Source: Glebionis coronaria
Taxonomy: Eukaryota; Streptophyta; Magnoliopsida; Asterales; Asteraceae
DNA length: 64,000 bases
Direction of reading: 5' to 3'
Assembly: GCA_025667525.1 (NCBI GenBank)
Contig: CM046879.1
Coordinates: 388,019,039 to 388,083,038, forward strand
Of this stretch, positions 36,836-48,129 are shown in pieces (position 1 is the first letter of the stretch; each line of letters starts with the position of its first letter). The translations under genes and the position numbers were made by a program. The notes under the pieces were generated by a model. The model saw only the letters and a list, made by a program, of their open reading frames with translations. It was not told the origin of the DNA and ran no database searches.

Positions 36836-39800
36836 TGTAACACCCCCACATTTACAACGCAGCAGAATACAACATTGGGGTACTACTTCGTAATACAAGC
36901 TCACGAGTCACAGTAAACGTATTTTAATATAAACGTTTACCAATGATGATTTCATCGAAAGATCAGAGTTACAAGGTTCCAATAAATTAAGAAAACTTAT
37001 TTTCCAATAAGTTGCAATATACAAGTTTTTGTTTTATTCTTTTTAAAAGAAAAGATTTTTATCCAATGTACAAAGTTCACCAAGTCTGCTTCCTTCGATA
37101 TCCGCATCCAATCCTATCCAAGCATGCCAATATAAACCTGAGATAAACATGCTTAAAGTCAACAAAAATGTTGAGTGAATCCATAGAGTTTATAAATAGT
37201 AATTTTGAACACAAGCTTAATAACATTTTATTCATGAAACAATCAAACGATGCTAGAGCCACGAACCGAACCTTAACCATGTGCCCAACCTGGAGTGAGA
37301 CACTCCCAATACTAAATACAATATATCCTCGTATGCTTCTCGCAAGACAACATACTCCAGATAGGTCGTTAGGCCAAAATAGATCTATTATTATTGCACT
37401 AGCGTTTACCGGTTATCGATAATTAACGGTTCATGAAGGAAAGGCCACTACATAACACTCATTGCAACTTTCACATAAAAGCTACTTGTGTTCTATTTTC
37501 TAAAACAAGCATGTATCCCCCTCGCGGGTTTAAAAATCATTCAAAACAATTATAAAAGCGAGGCTATGAACTCACCTTAGATGCAGACAATGAGCAGAAT
37601 ATAAGTATCAATACCACACGGCATATCATAACCCAATACTGCTTCATATAATTATCAACACAACATCATAATCTATACGGCTTGATTCCAATAGTCGTAA
37701 TACACCATAAATAGCTAATAATCATGTAGCGTCAACTGTATCCTTTCGCGGTTGTAATTAATTCCACAGCTATGCTCCAATCATTTTGTGAGGTTTAGGT
37801 TTTGGTGTTTTCCCGACGGATGGTTACATCAACTCGACACAAAATAAATTAATAAAATTTAACTCATAAAACTTTGGTGGTTGGCCAAGTAAAATAAAAT
37901 AATAAAACACATTATATAATATATATATCCAGTATATATTTTATAAGTGAAAATGACGCAAATGATTCATGTCATAAGTTACTATTTAGAACAAACATTC
38001 AAAAATGTATTTCTTAAATTATATACATAATCCTTCAGAATTAATAGTGTATACAAAGTTATTTTTATATAATTCGACACTCGTTCAAAAATTATTATGT
38101 AATTCATTAAAATTTATTTACGATAATTATATGTTAAATGTCATCTTAACTGGAATAATACTTTTCGAAAGTTATTATATTACGTAGTGATTCATTACCA
38201 ATTTCTTTTATAAAAGTATATATTTTTTTAGAAAATTTCAGCATGACCTTGCCGTTTTTATAACGTTTCCATGTATATAAAATACATAATTTTTCCCACT
38301 TTTTCTCAATCAATACCCAATTAATAATTTTGTCAATCAATAGTCTAATTAAGGTATTCTTAATCAACATAATTATTATATTAATTATATATTCCCACCA
38401 TTAATATTTTAATTACCTTCCATATTTCCTTAATTAATTTCTTTCCATATTTCCATTAATACCATAATTAATATATTAATTATCAATCATCAATATTTTA
38501 ATTACTTTCCATATATCATTAAATAATTTTATATTTTAATATACCATTTATTAAAATAATATTAATAACAATATTCTTTAAATATGTACTTATTTATTTA
38601 TTTCTTATATGTCCTCAAATAATTATATATCTCATTTTATCAAATAATAATAATTATTCTTATAGTATTCTTAAAATACATGTACTTCATACATTTCAAT
38701 TCTATTATACCTTTTTAATTTATTTATATAGTCCATATTTCCTCAAATAATAATTATATAACCAAAAATATTTATATTTATTCATTATAATCCAACTCTT
38801 TTAATCTTATTGTATCCTTTATTTATTTATTTTATCTCTTTTATAAATCACCCTTTTTACATAATAATAACAATAATAAAAATAACTTATTAAATAATTG
38901 ATTATGACTTTATTTATTTCTTTTTATATCTCCTCAAATAATTTTATATTTTATTACATCATTTATTAATAATTATAACAATATCCTATTATATCAAATA
39001 ATAATATTATTATTATAATATTTTCAGAATGCTTACATTTTATATTTTATTATACCCTAATAATAATTATTATTGTATCCTTAAAATATGTATTTTCATA
39101 TGTCCCACTATTGTTATTTCCTTTATTTATTTATTTACCCATTTTATATATCACTTTTATTTATCATATCATTAAATAAATAATAAAAACAAATAAAAAT
39201 ATACAATATCATTATACACCTAGATCTACATCCAAATTAATAATCAACAATAAAAACAAGTCCAGAAACATCACCACCACAAGTCCGACACCAAAAAGGT
39301 GCGGCTGTGGTTGCTGTTGAGAGTCGGCCGCAACCACAGCGGTGGTCAAACGGCGGGCAGCCCCCTTTTTGGTCAAGAATATAGCCAAAAACCACCATAA
39401 AAATAAATTTAAGAAACTATTTAAAAAAAAATCTTGATGTAACCATCTTGCATGTGTAGATCGGGACAAGATCCAAGGGTTTTAAGGGTTTTTAAGGTAT
39501 ACCCATATGTTTAAATGGTGAATCCGTCACCCACACACCACCTTATGGCGGCGGCGGCCGGAAAACACCACCACAGTAGGGTGGCCGCGGCTCAAAAGGG
39601 GATGGCAGCGAGAGGGTGATGATTTTAGGGGTGTTGGAACAAGGAGGGGTCTCGGACTAATTATAAACATGCCGGAAAAAATGGTGGTTTCGCCGGAAAC
39701 TTCATCGGAAAACTTTTCCGGTGGCGGCGGCGGCGGCAGCCATTGTTGCCGGCGGCTGGAAGTGGGAGAGAAGGGAGAGAGTGAATTTGTGTGTGTTTTG

Positions 39801-40543
39801 TTTTTGTTAAATGAATGAAATGAGGTGAATTTTCCCATTTATACTAAGCCTTTTAAAACAAAGTAGCAAATGAATGATAGTTTAGGGTACATTTCGTAAA
39901 TACTTTATTTACTTTCGTAAAGTAAGCGTTTGACGCTCGTTTAGGCGACTTAACGGACGATTCAAGTCACGAGACTTGCGCCATCGTTTTTAAAATCATT
40001 TTTCCAATAAATATGAGTCCTTACTTCGTCGAGTTTCGAAAACATTTGCTATTATTTATTTAAATGCTCGTTTAATCATTTTTAGCTATTTCGGTTAGTT
40101 TTCACCGTAAAAATAAAACGTAAATTCTTTTACTCACGTTATTAGCAACGTTTTAGGATATAATGAAAAATATTATTTCTTCATATTTCCAAAGTTTTAG
40201 TTTTAAATCGCTTCAACTATTATTTTTATTAGTTTCATTCAGTCCGACACTAAAACGTCGAAAAGTACTACAAGTAATTAAATAATAATTATTTAATTTA
40301 TAAGACGTAAACGTAAAAATTAAGAAATATCAAATATCGAAATAATCGATATAAAAATATTTGGGCATCCATTAGCATCGCGATCACTAGTAGTCCTCGT
40401 TACTCGTTCGAACGGAAAACTAAAACGTTCAATATTGGTTTCAACTTAAATCGTTAAACGTCATAATAATTAACGTCATCATATACTTCAAAAATATCCG
40501 AAAAATAAAATTAAATTATGATCTTATTTTTACGGAGTTTACA
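36836..40543 (-). repeat. X-2 5' LTR
   Basis: It is the 7-kb-offset twin of 29836-33537. Its TATAAAT box is at 39837-39843. The CCG repeat in the leader has one unit more than in the other LTR (six proline codons in the open frame at 39527-39838). Confidence 0.93.
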
Positions 40544-41206
40544 GAAGTGGTGCAAGCATATCTTCAAACCGTTGTAGAAAGTATCAATTAAGGTCACAGG
40601 GAGCATGTTGTGGTTTGGACAACGATCGATCAAGACATTATATCTTTCCCAAGCATCAAAAAGAGATTCATCGGGATCTTGCATGAAACCGCTGATTTGA
40701 TTGCGAAGGCTCGTGACCATGGATGGTGGAAAGTAGCGCAACAAAAAGCGTTGAGTCATGTCATCCCAAGTATGAATAGAATTCTTCGGGAGACGATCAA
40801 ACCATTTCTCGGCGTGGTGTGATAAAGTATGTGGAAAGAGTTGTAGGCGAAGAACATCCATTGTGGCACCAGGCAACTTCATGCTTTGGGTGATTGTAAT
40901 GAACTTGTCGAGGTGTTTGTTGGCATCATCATCAGGCATTCCGGCGAATGGATTAGTTTGCACTTGCTGAATCATGTGGTGCTTCAACGAAAACTCCGGA
41001 GCCGTGATTTGCATCGGCGCAATCGGTCCTCCTCATCCAAACATGGTAGTTTGACAAAGCTCCTCCATTGTCCGAAGATCAGGCTGTGGAAGAACATTGT
41101 TGTTGTTATTATTGAGGTGCGGTGGATTGTTATTGTTGTTAACACCTGCCATACTTAAATCTTCTCGAGTCTCGGGCTCTTGATAATTAGAAGATCTAGT
41201 ACGCAT
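40544..41206 (-). pseudogene. Athila-like gag, truncated (ATH-2)
   Basis: The ATG at 41206 opens MRTRSSNYQEPETREDLSMA, the same start as ATH-3 gag; an upstream in-frame ATG lies before the splice-like AG and is less likely. An Asn-rich segment follows, then an in-frame TGA at 41033-41035, then the gag core: HLDKFITITQSMKLPG, a WFDRLPKNSIHTW segment, FLLRYFPP and LIDRCPNHNMLPVTLIDTFY. After TFYNGL it diverges from gag and shortly meets X-2. The core is the capsid-like retrotransposon gag domain. It lacks the knuckle, Pro-rich tail and protease of ATH-3 because of an older deletion. Confidence 0.88.
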
Positions 41207-41434
41207 ACACCTACAAAAGCAAAATAAAACAATACCAAACACAAAGAGAATATATATACACAATAAAAATAAAATCTTTTTGGATATTTGAAATTTTTAA
41301 TTTTTATGTGTTTTTTAACAATTTTTTAAATTTTATGGTTTTTTGAATTTTTGTGCAAGAAAATAACGCTCACAAGTGAACGGATCCCAAAAAGCAACGC
41401 GTCTCTCACAGAAAACCGTTAATCTTTACGAAAA

Positions 41435-41452
41435 GAGCCGGCAGCGGCGCCA
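41435..41452 (-). other. Primer-binding site of ATH-2
   Basis: The minus strand reads TGGCGCCGCTGCCGGCTC, identical over these 18 bases to the ATH-3 site at 61037-61054. It lies two bases after the LTR. Confidence 0.85.
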
Positions 41453-41454
41453 TT

Positions 41455-43397
41455 TAATACAGAGATTTTGCTAGTTGAAAAGTTCGAGTTTCTCGGTATC
41501 TCATCGAATTGATTTCCGGTTCAAAGTACGACTCTATTGTTTTTTGGTGAAACAAATATTTTTTGTTGTTTTAAAATAAAATGTGCAAAACTTAAAAGTA
41601 AAATGACGTTAAAGTAAATCTAAGTCTAATTTAAAATAAATTGTGCGGGTATTTAAAAGCGTGACGAAAATTAAAAGGCACTAAACGTAAATAACGCAAA
41701 CTTAAATCTAACTAAGGCAAACTTAAAACGCAACTAAAACTTAAAACTAAGGCAAGGCTAAAATAAATCTAAGGCAAATAATCTAAGAGTACGACTAAGT
41801 AAAAAGGCGGGAAAAATAAAGCTTGAAAATTAAAAATTAAAAACTGAAATTAAAAGAACTTGAAAAATAGCTCATCCGGAATAAACCTTCGTTCTGAATA
41901 AACATTCATCCGGAATGTCACCTTCGCTCGGAATGTTCTTCTTCACTCGGAATATTTACCCAAAACCTTGATCCGGAATAAAATGCTTACTCGGAATATG
42001 TCACCTATCCGGAATAAACTTCTTGATTCGGAATGTAGCTTTGATTCGGAATGTTGCCCTTGATCCGAAATATCTCTTGATCCGGAATAATATTCCGAGT
42101 AGAACTCCTTGATCCGGAATATGTCACTTATTCCGGATGGAAGTCCTTGGTCCGGAATATGTCCTTGATCCGGAATGTTAGGTTGATTCTAAATGTTTGA
42201 TATTCCGGACGAACCGTTTGATCCGGAATAATAAATTATTCCGAATAAACTAACTGATCCGGAATGTTCTTGCTGATCCGGAATAATGCCTTGATCCGGA
42301 ATATTGGATATTCCGGATGAATCACCTTGGCTAAAACTTTGATCCGGAATGTTGAAGATTCCGAATAGAGCACTTTGATCCGAAATAATTAATTATTCCG
42401 GATGAACGACTTTGATACGGAATATTTTCAGCAAACACCTTCACACGGAATAACTTTTGGCCTTTGATCCGGAATATTCCTGGGAACAGTAAGCAGACAA
42501 GCGAAGAACAAGGGATACAAGGATAATACGGATCTAATAAAAACTTAACAAAATCAACCACAAGATTAAATCAAACTAATCAAATAACATCTATTAATCA
42601 TAAACAAACAATTCAAATCAATAAAACTAACAAAAGTAATCAAAATAATCAAAACCCACTTTGATCAAATCAATAAAAATAAGAACATGAACATGAACAA
42701 ATAAACATAAATATTAAAGATTAAAGAAAGGTAGAATGAGAGATAAACAATAAAAATAAAGATTGACAAGAATTAAAATAACACTTACTTGAAATTAAAG
42801 GAATTTAAGGTGCAAGACAAGTATTTAAATTGGACAAAAATTAAATGACATGTATTTAAATGTGCATAAAATTAAAATGGAAGAACAAGCTATCCAACAA
42901 AATGAAATGATTAATCCTAATGACTATTTATAGGGGAGGATTAAGGAGTGCTTAGGAAGCTTCCTCCCCTCTTTCATCTTTTCTTAATTGCACGTTTTAG
43001 TCCTTGATCTTCTTAATCTTTTTTTAATCTTCTTAATACTTGGACTTTGTCTTGGGATTTCTTTAAACTCGTCTTGAATTTTCTTCATAAATAAGACTCG
43101 AGTTCTTCGGCTTTAGTAAACTTCCGTCTTTTGACTTTTTCTTCGATAAATCTTCAGAATTGGTCTTGGACTTCCGTTCTTTTCGCACTCTTGACTTCTT
43201 GACTTCGTCTTTCGTCTTTTTCTTCGATAAAAGCCCGTGAATGCCTGTGTTTTCTCCACTTTTCACCTTTTCGTCCTAAATCACAACAAAAACACAAACC
43301 ACGCATAATTCCGACATAAATGACATAAAATACATGTTTTGGCTCGGTTATTATTGTAATTAAGTGGTAAAAAGGATGGGTGTTTAAACACCTATCA
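41455..43397 (-). repeat. 5' LTR of ATH-2
   Basis: On the minus strand it starts TGATAGGTGTTTAAACACCC at 43397 and ends CTCTGTATTA at 41455. A TTCCGGATCA minisatellite lies at 41870-42490 and TATAAATAG at 42924-42932. The outer flank TGTAG is the target duplication. Confidence 0.92.
41870..42490 (-). repeat. TTCCGGATCAA minisatellite in ATH-2 5' LTR
   Basis: Same array as 26110-26730, with only scattered base changes between the two LTRs. Confidence 0.92.
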
Positions 43398-44070
43398 TGT
43401 AGTCCAAGACATGAAGATCCTTGGTTTGATTGACAAGAGTGACATATCGTGACCATTCAGAAGGCAGATTATCAAGAAATTTGATATTTGCAGCAATTTG
43501 TGTAGGTTCATGTTTGTTTCTTCTAAGATGATTCATGAGGGTTGAAAACCGATGATAGTAAGGTTCAGTTTGTTCCCCTTCAGTAGACGTAAATTTCTCC
43601 CATTCACGAAGCAACTTAGTTTCCTTTTCTTGTAAACCGATTTCACTCCCCTTCATCATTTTCTGAATCCTAAGCCACATCTCGTGTGCGGTTTCACAAC
43701 TATCGACAGCAGCATAAACATCTTCAGGAAGTCCCATGAGAATGACTTGAATTGCTTGATCATCGGCGTCTAGTTGTTTGGATTCAGCTTCAGTTAATTC
43801 TTCATCCGTTTGCTCATGACTAGATTCAGCCACTGGGTTAGCATTCGTAGGGTCCCCATGCACAAGAATTGTGCTTCTAACATACAGACATTTTTGAATC
43901 GAGTTGACAATCAATTTTACCAAAGGTTTACATTTTGCATAACGAAGGAGACGACTAGCCCATGTAGTGTAGTTCTCCTTGGTGAGCATGGGAGGACGGT
44001 TCTCAGTCCCGCAACATAAATATCTTATTGAGACGTCATTGAATAAGTCGTGTGAAAAACAGGATCTCAA
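43398..44070 (-). pseudogene. Ty1/copia gag, N-terminal part (COP-1)
   Basis: The minus strand from about 44070 reads TENRPPMLTKENYTTWASRL, then DDQAIQVILMGLPEDVYAAV, EMWLRIQKMMKGSEIGLQEK, YYHRFSTLMNHLRRNK and LPSEWSRYVTLVNQTKDLH. These are the successive signatures of the copia gag domain (UBN2 type) found in long-gag plant elements. The frame is open over this span. The true start codon is unclear because the ATG at 44070 lies in leader-like sequence. ATH-2 interrupts it at 43397, and it resumes at 25696 with one TGTAG copy on each side. Confidence 0.88.
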
Positions 44071-45052
44071 TTCGTAGAAAGTAGAGTGTTGAAGTTAAAA
44101 TCACCTAAATATGATTAAATCCCCTAAAAATGAGCTCTCCTGAAACCTAAAACTCCAAGGCCAAAAAACACACGAGATCTTTGGAATAATGACCCTTTTT
44201 CGAAAAATCCCCTAAAACACATTTTTTGAAAAATATTTTCGAATTATTTGGGGTTTTTCGGAATAATCTGAGATCTTCAGAATAATGACCCTTTTCGGAA
44301 TAATGAGGATTAAAGGAAAAATGACACTTGTTCGGAATAAAGAGGCTTCTCGGAAAAATGACACTTTTTCGGAATAAAGAGGATCTTCGAAAAATGACAC
44401 TTTTTCGGAATAAAGAGAATCTTCGGAAAAATGACACTTTTTCGAAACAATAGCCTGTTTTCGGAAAAACTAGCAAACTTCGGATAAAATGGGTGTTTTT
44501 GGATAAAATGGAAATTTCGGATAAAAGGGGTATTTTCGGATAAAGGAGGTTTTTCGGAAAAATTGAGTATTTTCGGAGAAAATGATATTTTCAGAAAAAT
44601 GGCTCTTTTTTCGGAATAAGAAACCTTTTTTGGATAAAGTTCAGTTTTCAGAGAAAATGATATTTTCGGATAAAATGGGTTTTTTCGGAATATTGGTGTT
44701 TTCAGAATGATGATATTTTCGGATAAAATTATTTCAGAAAAATTGAGGGAAATCTTCGGAATACACAAACCCTTTTGCGAAAAAGGGCAATTCGGATAAA
44801 ATGGGTAATCGGAATCAGAAACCCTTATCCGAATAAGTTTTCCGAAAATAAAGGGATACAACTTTGAGAGTCGACTGAGATGATATGAAACCATAAAATC
44901 AACACCTCGAATGCACCAAAATCAACACCTTGAATCCACAAATACCAATTGAATCCTTCAACCAAAACCAAAAACCCACGAGATCTAAAACCAAAAGCAA
45001 CACCAAATCAACACCAAAGCTAACTACGAATCCCTAGGCGAATGATACCACT
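44071..45052 (-). mobile_element. COP-1 leader with TTCGGAA-rich repeats and degenerate PBS
   Basis: This is the untranslated stretch between LTR and gag. The minus strand holds, beside the LTR, TGGTATCATTCGCC (45037-45050), an initiator-Met type site whose first eight bases are canonical. From 44190 to 44860 it is filled with repeats: four units of about 37 bp with TGACACTTTTTCGGAATAAA (44320-44445), then shorter TTTTCGGATAAAATGG words. The long open frames across the repeats (up to 194 codons) are Lys-, Ser- and Phe-rich repeat translations and are not genes. Confidence 0.78.
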
Positions 45053-45517
45053 TGTAGCACTAAATCATATGACTAACCAAACACAAATAACATGATGATT
45101 AAACCAAAAAAAGAAAGATTAGATTAAGATGAAGAAAAGAAAAGAAATACAAAGTTTGGTGTTTTCCTAGTGAGAGAAACAAACACACCTTTCTCTCTCT
45201 AAAACTATGAAAATGGAAAAGCGCACACACAAATGAGGATTAGGAGACCTTTTATACTAAGTGAGAAATGTTTAGGAGGCCTTCCTCATTTGTGTGTTCG
45301 GGACTAAATCCCGTTACATAAATAATAATAACTAAAAACTCTTGACATCATTAAATAACATTTTTCACGAGCTTCACAACGATATATTATATGACCATCA
45401 CTTTAATTACTTCTAACATTCCGACTATTCTATTATCTATTACAACGTTCTAAGAATTAATACATAATAAAGCTATGACCGAACATTCTTGTTTGACTCA
45501 ATATTTTGAGGCTAACA
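45053..45517 (-). repeat. LTR shared by COP-1 (as 5' LTR) and COP-2 (as 3' LTR)
   Basis: The minus strand starts TGTTAGCCTCAAAATATTG at 45517 and ends AGTGCTACA at 45053. Upstream it is joined to a COP-2 polypurine tract (TTAGGGGAGAT), and downstream to the COP-1 PBS. Its first 95 bases match the COP-2 5' LTR (56731-57121) almost perfectly, and then the two differ. TATAAAAGG is at 45248-45256, and CGGGACTAAATCCCG (45299-45313) is a short palindrome. No target duplication separates the two elements here. Confidence 0.8.
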
Positions 45518-48129
45518 ATCTCCCCTAATGAGAGGTCATTCCTCTACGATATTTGGAGGTTTATAGAGATTACTAATCACGCCAAAATTAAGTTAGAACG
45601 TGTAATAGTAGTCTTGTTCCTTCATGCTGTGATCATTGAGCCTTTCTCGTTGTCTTTCGACTTTCTCTTTAAACTTGAGATCTTCAAATCTATGACCAAA
45701 TCATTCTAGATGACACAATATTTTAAGACTAACATCTCACCCACTGAGAGGTCATTCCTTTACGACATGCGAGTATTTATGGAGATAATTAATCTTTAGT
45801 ATTGCGATCTTCAAAATGACTGCTTCATTCTTGCGGGTCACGATCGTTGACTTGTCTTTGCCATCTTGCGATCTTGTGTCTGACTTTGCTCAGTACACCA
45901 TAACGCCACCTTCTCGAGACAAAACATAGACACGGAATGAATGGTTTGACATTCGTCCTAAATCGGTAACGTTTTACTTCCGGTCGGTGAAGACCGTTAT
46001 ACAATATTAAATACCATACATGTGATTAGGTAGATTCAATTAAGAACCTCCTTGACAGGGTTTCACGGTAGTACTATCAGTTTTCTTTATTCGACCGTCT
46101 CAAAGCAAGACTGCGAACATAAAGAGTGAACCAATTGGATAAATATCCGCTTGATTAAAGTTGTCAACTCAAATTCTTGGAACAAGTTTGGTTCATAAAG
46201 AATCTTACCATTGTTTCTTTCCAGTTGACACAAGCTTGATTCATAAAGAATCTCGCAAGTTACCTACCGTAGCGCTGTTTGAGGTAGACACTAGAAGGAT
46301 TTCCATTCATCACTGTGAATATTAATTAATATCACTCTGAATGTTCTGGAAAGACCATAAAGATATTTCATAGAAACCTAAAATGAGTTTTAATCGATTA
46401 AGAATCAAACCACTGTTGCTTTTCAGTTTACACATGTTCAATTCATATAGAATCATACACATGACCTACTGTAGCGCTGTTTGATGTTAACACTGGAAGG
46501 ATGTCCACTCATCATTATGAATACTAAGTAGTATGACTCTGAGTGTTCTAGCAATATCGCAAGGATATAGCGTAGGACTCTCTTTTTCGTCATTACGTGT
46601 GTCCAAACGAGATTTGATTGATCTCTAGGCTCTAGACTCGATTTCTGCACTTTTAGTGGTCGGAGGCTGGAGCAGATGCCACCTATTCAATATCAACTAT
46701 CTCGGAGTGAGAAAGTCAATAGAAGTCATGTTGATCTCCGTGAAAATAAAACAAACTTCTTTTGAGAGAAGCCTGAGTCATCTGGGGAAGGGTTGTGCAT
46801 TACATCACTGGGTCCATGATGTGTTGTCCTCATGATGTGTTGACCCGGTTTCTACCTAAGTTGTATCGAGGGCTAATTTCTTTACACCCTTTATCGTTAC
46901 ATTTCTTTTTCATTCTTCATCCCCTTCAATGTTTACCAGGACATCACTACTAGCACCTTGTTGTGATTATTCTAGTGCTAGCTTTAGTACTTAGTCGGGA
47001 TTCAGTTACATTCACAATCTACTCCATCTTTTCTAAGGACTTCTAATAATATATTAGATTGTCCCTAGGAAGATCCCTCCGATTCTGGTTGGATCATAGG
47101 ACATATACCTAACCACCTTTTGACACCAATAACGTCATGAATTAAAGAGGTTGTGGGTATATAAGATTGTAACCATAAAAACCATAAACTTTCAAGTGGT
47201 TTTAAGAAAAGCTTCCCCTTCACATGTGCATCGATAATCGAAAGTGTTTCACACATGTGGTAAGAGTTAAAGTGCTTGAGTCTTAGATCACATTTTAATC
47301 ACATTTTCTCCCCTATCTCTAATATATAAAATCGTTTGATATTAGAGATACCAAATTTGATTAAAATATATCGCAAAAAATAGTTTTGAAAAACTTTCAG
47401 GAGAAAAAAGTGTCTAACTTAGCATGAATTTGGAAAGCTCCCCCTCAAAAATTGACCCAATTGAATTTTCATTACGAGGACATGATCCACATTAAAATTT
47501 TAAGGATAGCAGTTGTTGAACACACAATTTTTGAAAGATTTTTAATAATCATTGAGAAATTCTTGAAAAAATTATGTTCAACGCTTTTTGAAAAACTCCA
47601 TTTCTTTTTGGCGGCATGGTTTTTCTAAAGCGTAAACTTGAGTTCATAGATTTTGAATGTTGACGATTGCACTCAAGTGTAAGAAGATTGCTCTTCTTTT
47701 GTTGAGGGTAAGAGCACTAAATCATACACTCCCCCGTGAATATAGATTCGGGTTGGAATCTGAAAGTGATTACAAGCCATTGTGTTGAACTCAAAACGTT
47801 GAATGTTTTGTGAGAAGCTCAACCCAAGATAGATTGCTCTAACCGTTGTTGGAAAAATTGTCCAAAATAGACATTTTCCTTTATTAAAAATAGAAATGAC
47901 ATGTTTTGAAAAATATTTACAACTTTCATTCGAGCTTTATGTACACACCTGTGTCGTTAATGAGCAACATTTATAGGTACTTCCATATTATCGATACTGA
48001 AAGAGATGTCCAGAAGAATATTTTTGGATTTTCAAAGATTTTTTAATTTTGTGTTTTGTTTTTATATGTTTTATATTTTTGTATTTTGCTTTATCAATGA
48101 TATTTACAAGTAGATGTTTGATAGATGAA
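45518..48129 (-). mobile_element. COP-2 3' untranslated region with several polypurine-like tracts
   Basis: The stretch is 2.6 kb between the pol stop and the 3' LTR with no recognisable protein. On the minus strand, purine tracts like the one beside the LTR (45518-45526) recur at about 45734-45742, 47211-47220, 47305-47317, 47437-47446 and 47728-47735. Multiple polypurine tracts and a long 3' region are known for Sireviruses. A second copy of the LTR-start and tract junction lies at 45685-45805. An env-like gene, found in some Sireviruses, is not seen. Confidence 0.65.

Larger units (their letters stand above)
29836..40543 (-). mobile_element. Large LTR retrotransposon X-2, apparently non-coding, recent
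   Basis: Two LTRs of 3.7 kb (29836-33537 and 36836-40543) flank 3.3 kb of internal sequence. The target duplication GAAGT is perfect (29831-29835, 40544-40548), inside ATH-2 gag. On the minus strand the order is 5' LTR, PBS (36821-36833), internal, polypurine tract (33538-33557), 3' LTR. By eye about 17 differences occur in the first 1.3 kb of the LTRs. No gag-pol domain is readable. LTR ends, leader and polypurine context show it is a diverged relative of X-1. Confidence 0.93.
25697..43397 (-). mobile_element. Athila-like retrotransposon ATH-2, deletion derivative, carrying X-2
   Basis: On the minus strand: 5' LTR 41455-43397, PBS 41435-41452, gag start 41206, X-2 insertion, 3' untranslated region, polypurine tract 27649-27662, 3' LTR 25697-27648. 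The target duplication TGTAG is perfect (25692-25696 and 43398-43402), and the two flanks join COP-1 gag in frame. Without X-2 the internal region is only about 3 kb: a truncated gag runs straight into 3' untranslated sequence, so protease and pol were deleted before X-2 arrived. It depends on a relative for mobility. Confidence 0.92.

Noticed and set aside
44190..44860. CRISPR-like array because of repeats with short spacers
   Set aside because: Units are degenerate and spacing irregular, there are no unique spacers or cas genes, and the context is a plant retrotransposon leader.
44147..44894. Open frames up to 194 codons on the minus strand
   Set aside because: They lie in the COP-1 untranslated leader and consist of TTCGGAA repeat translations (Phe/Ser/Lys/Ile rich). 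They are not conserved as protein.
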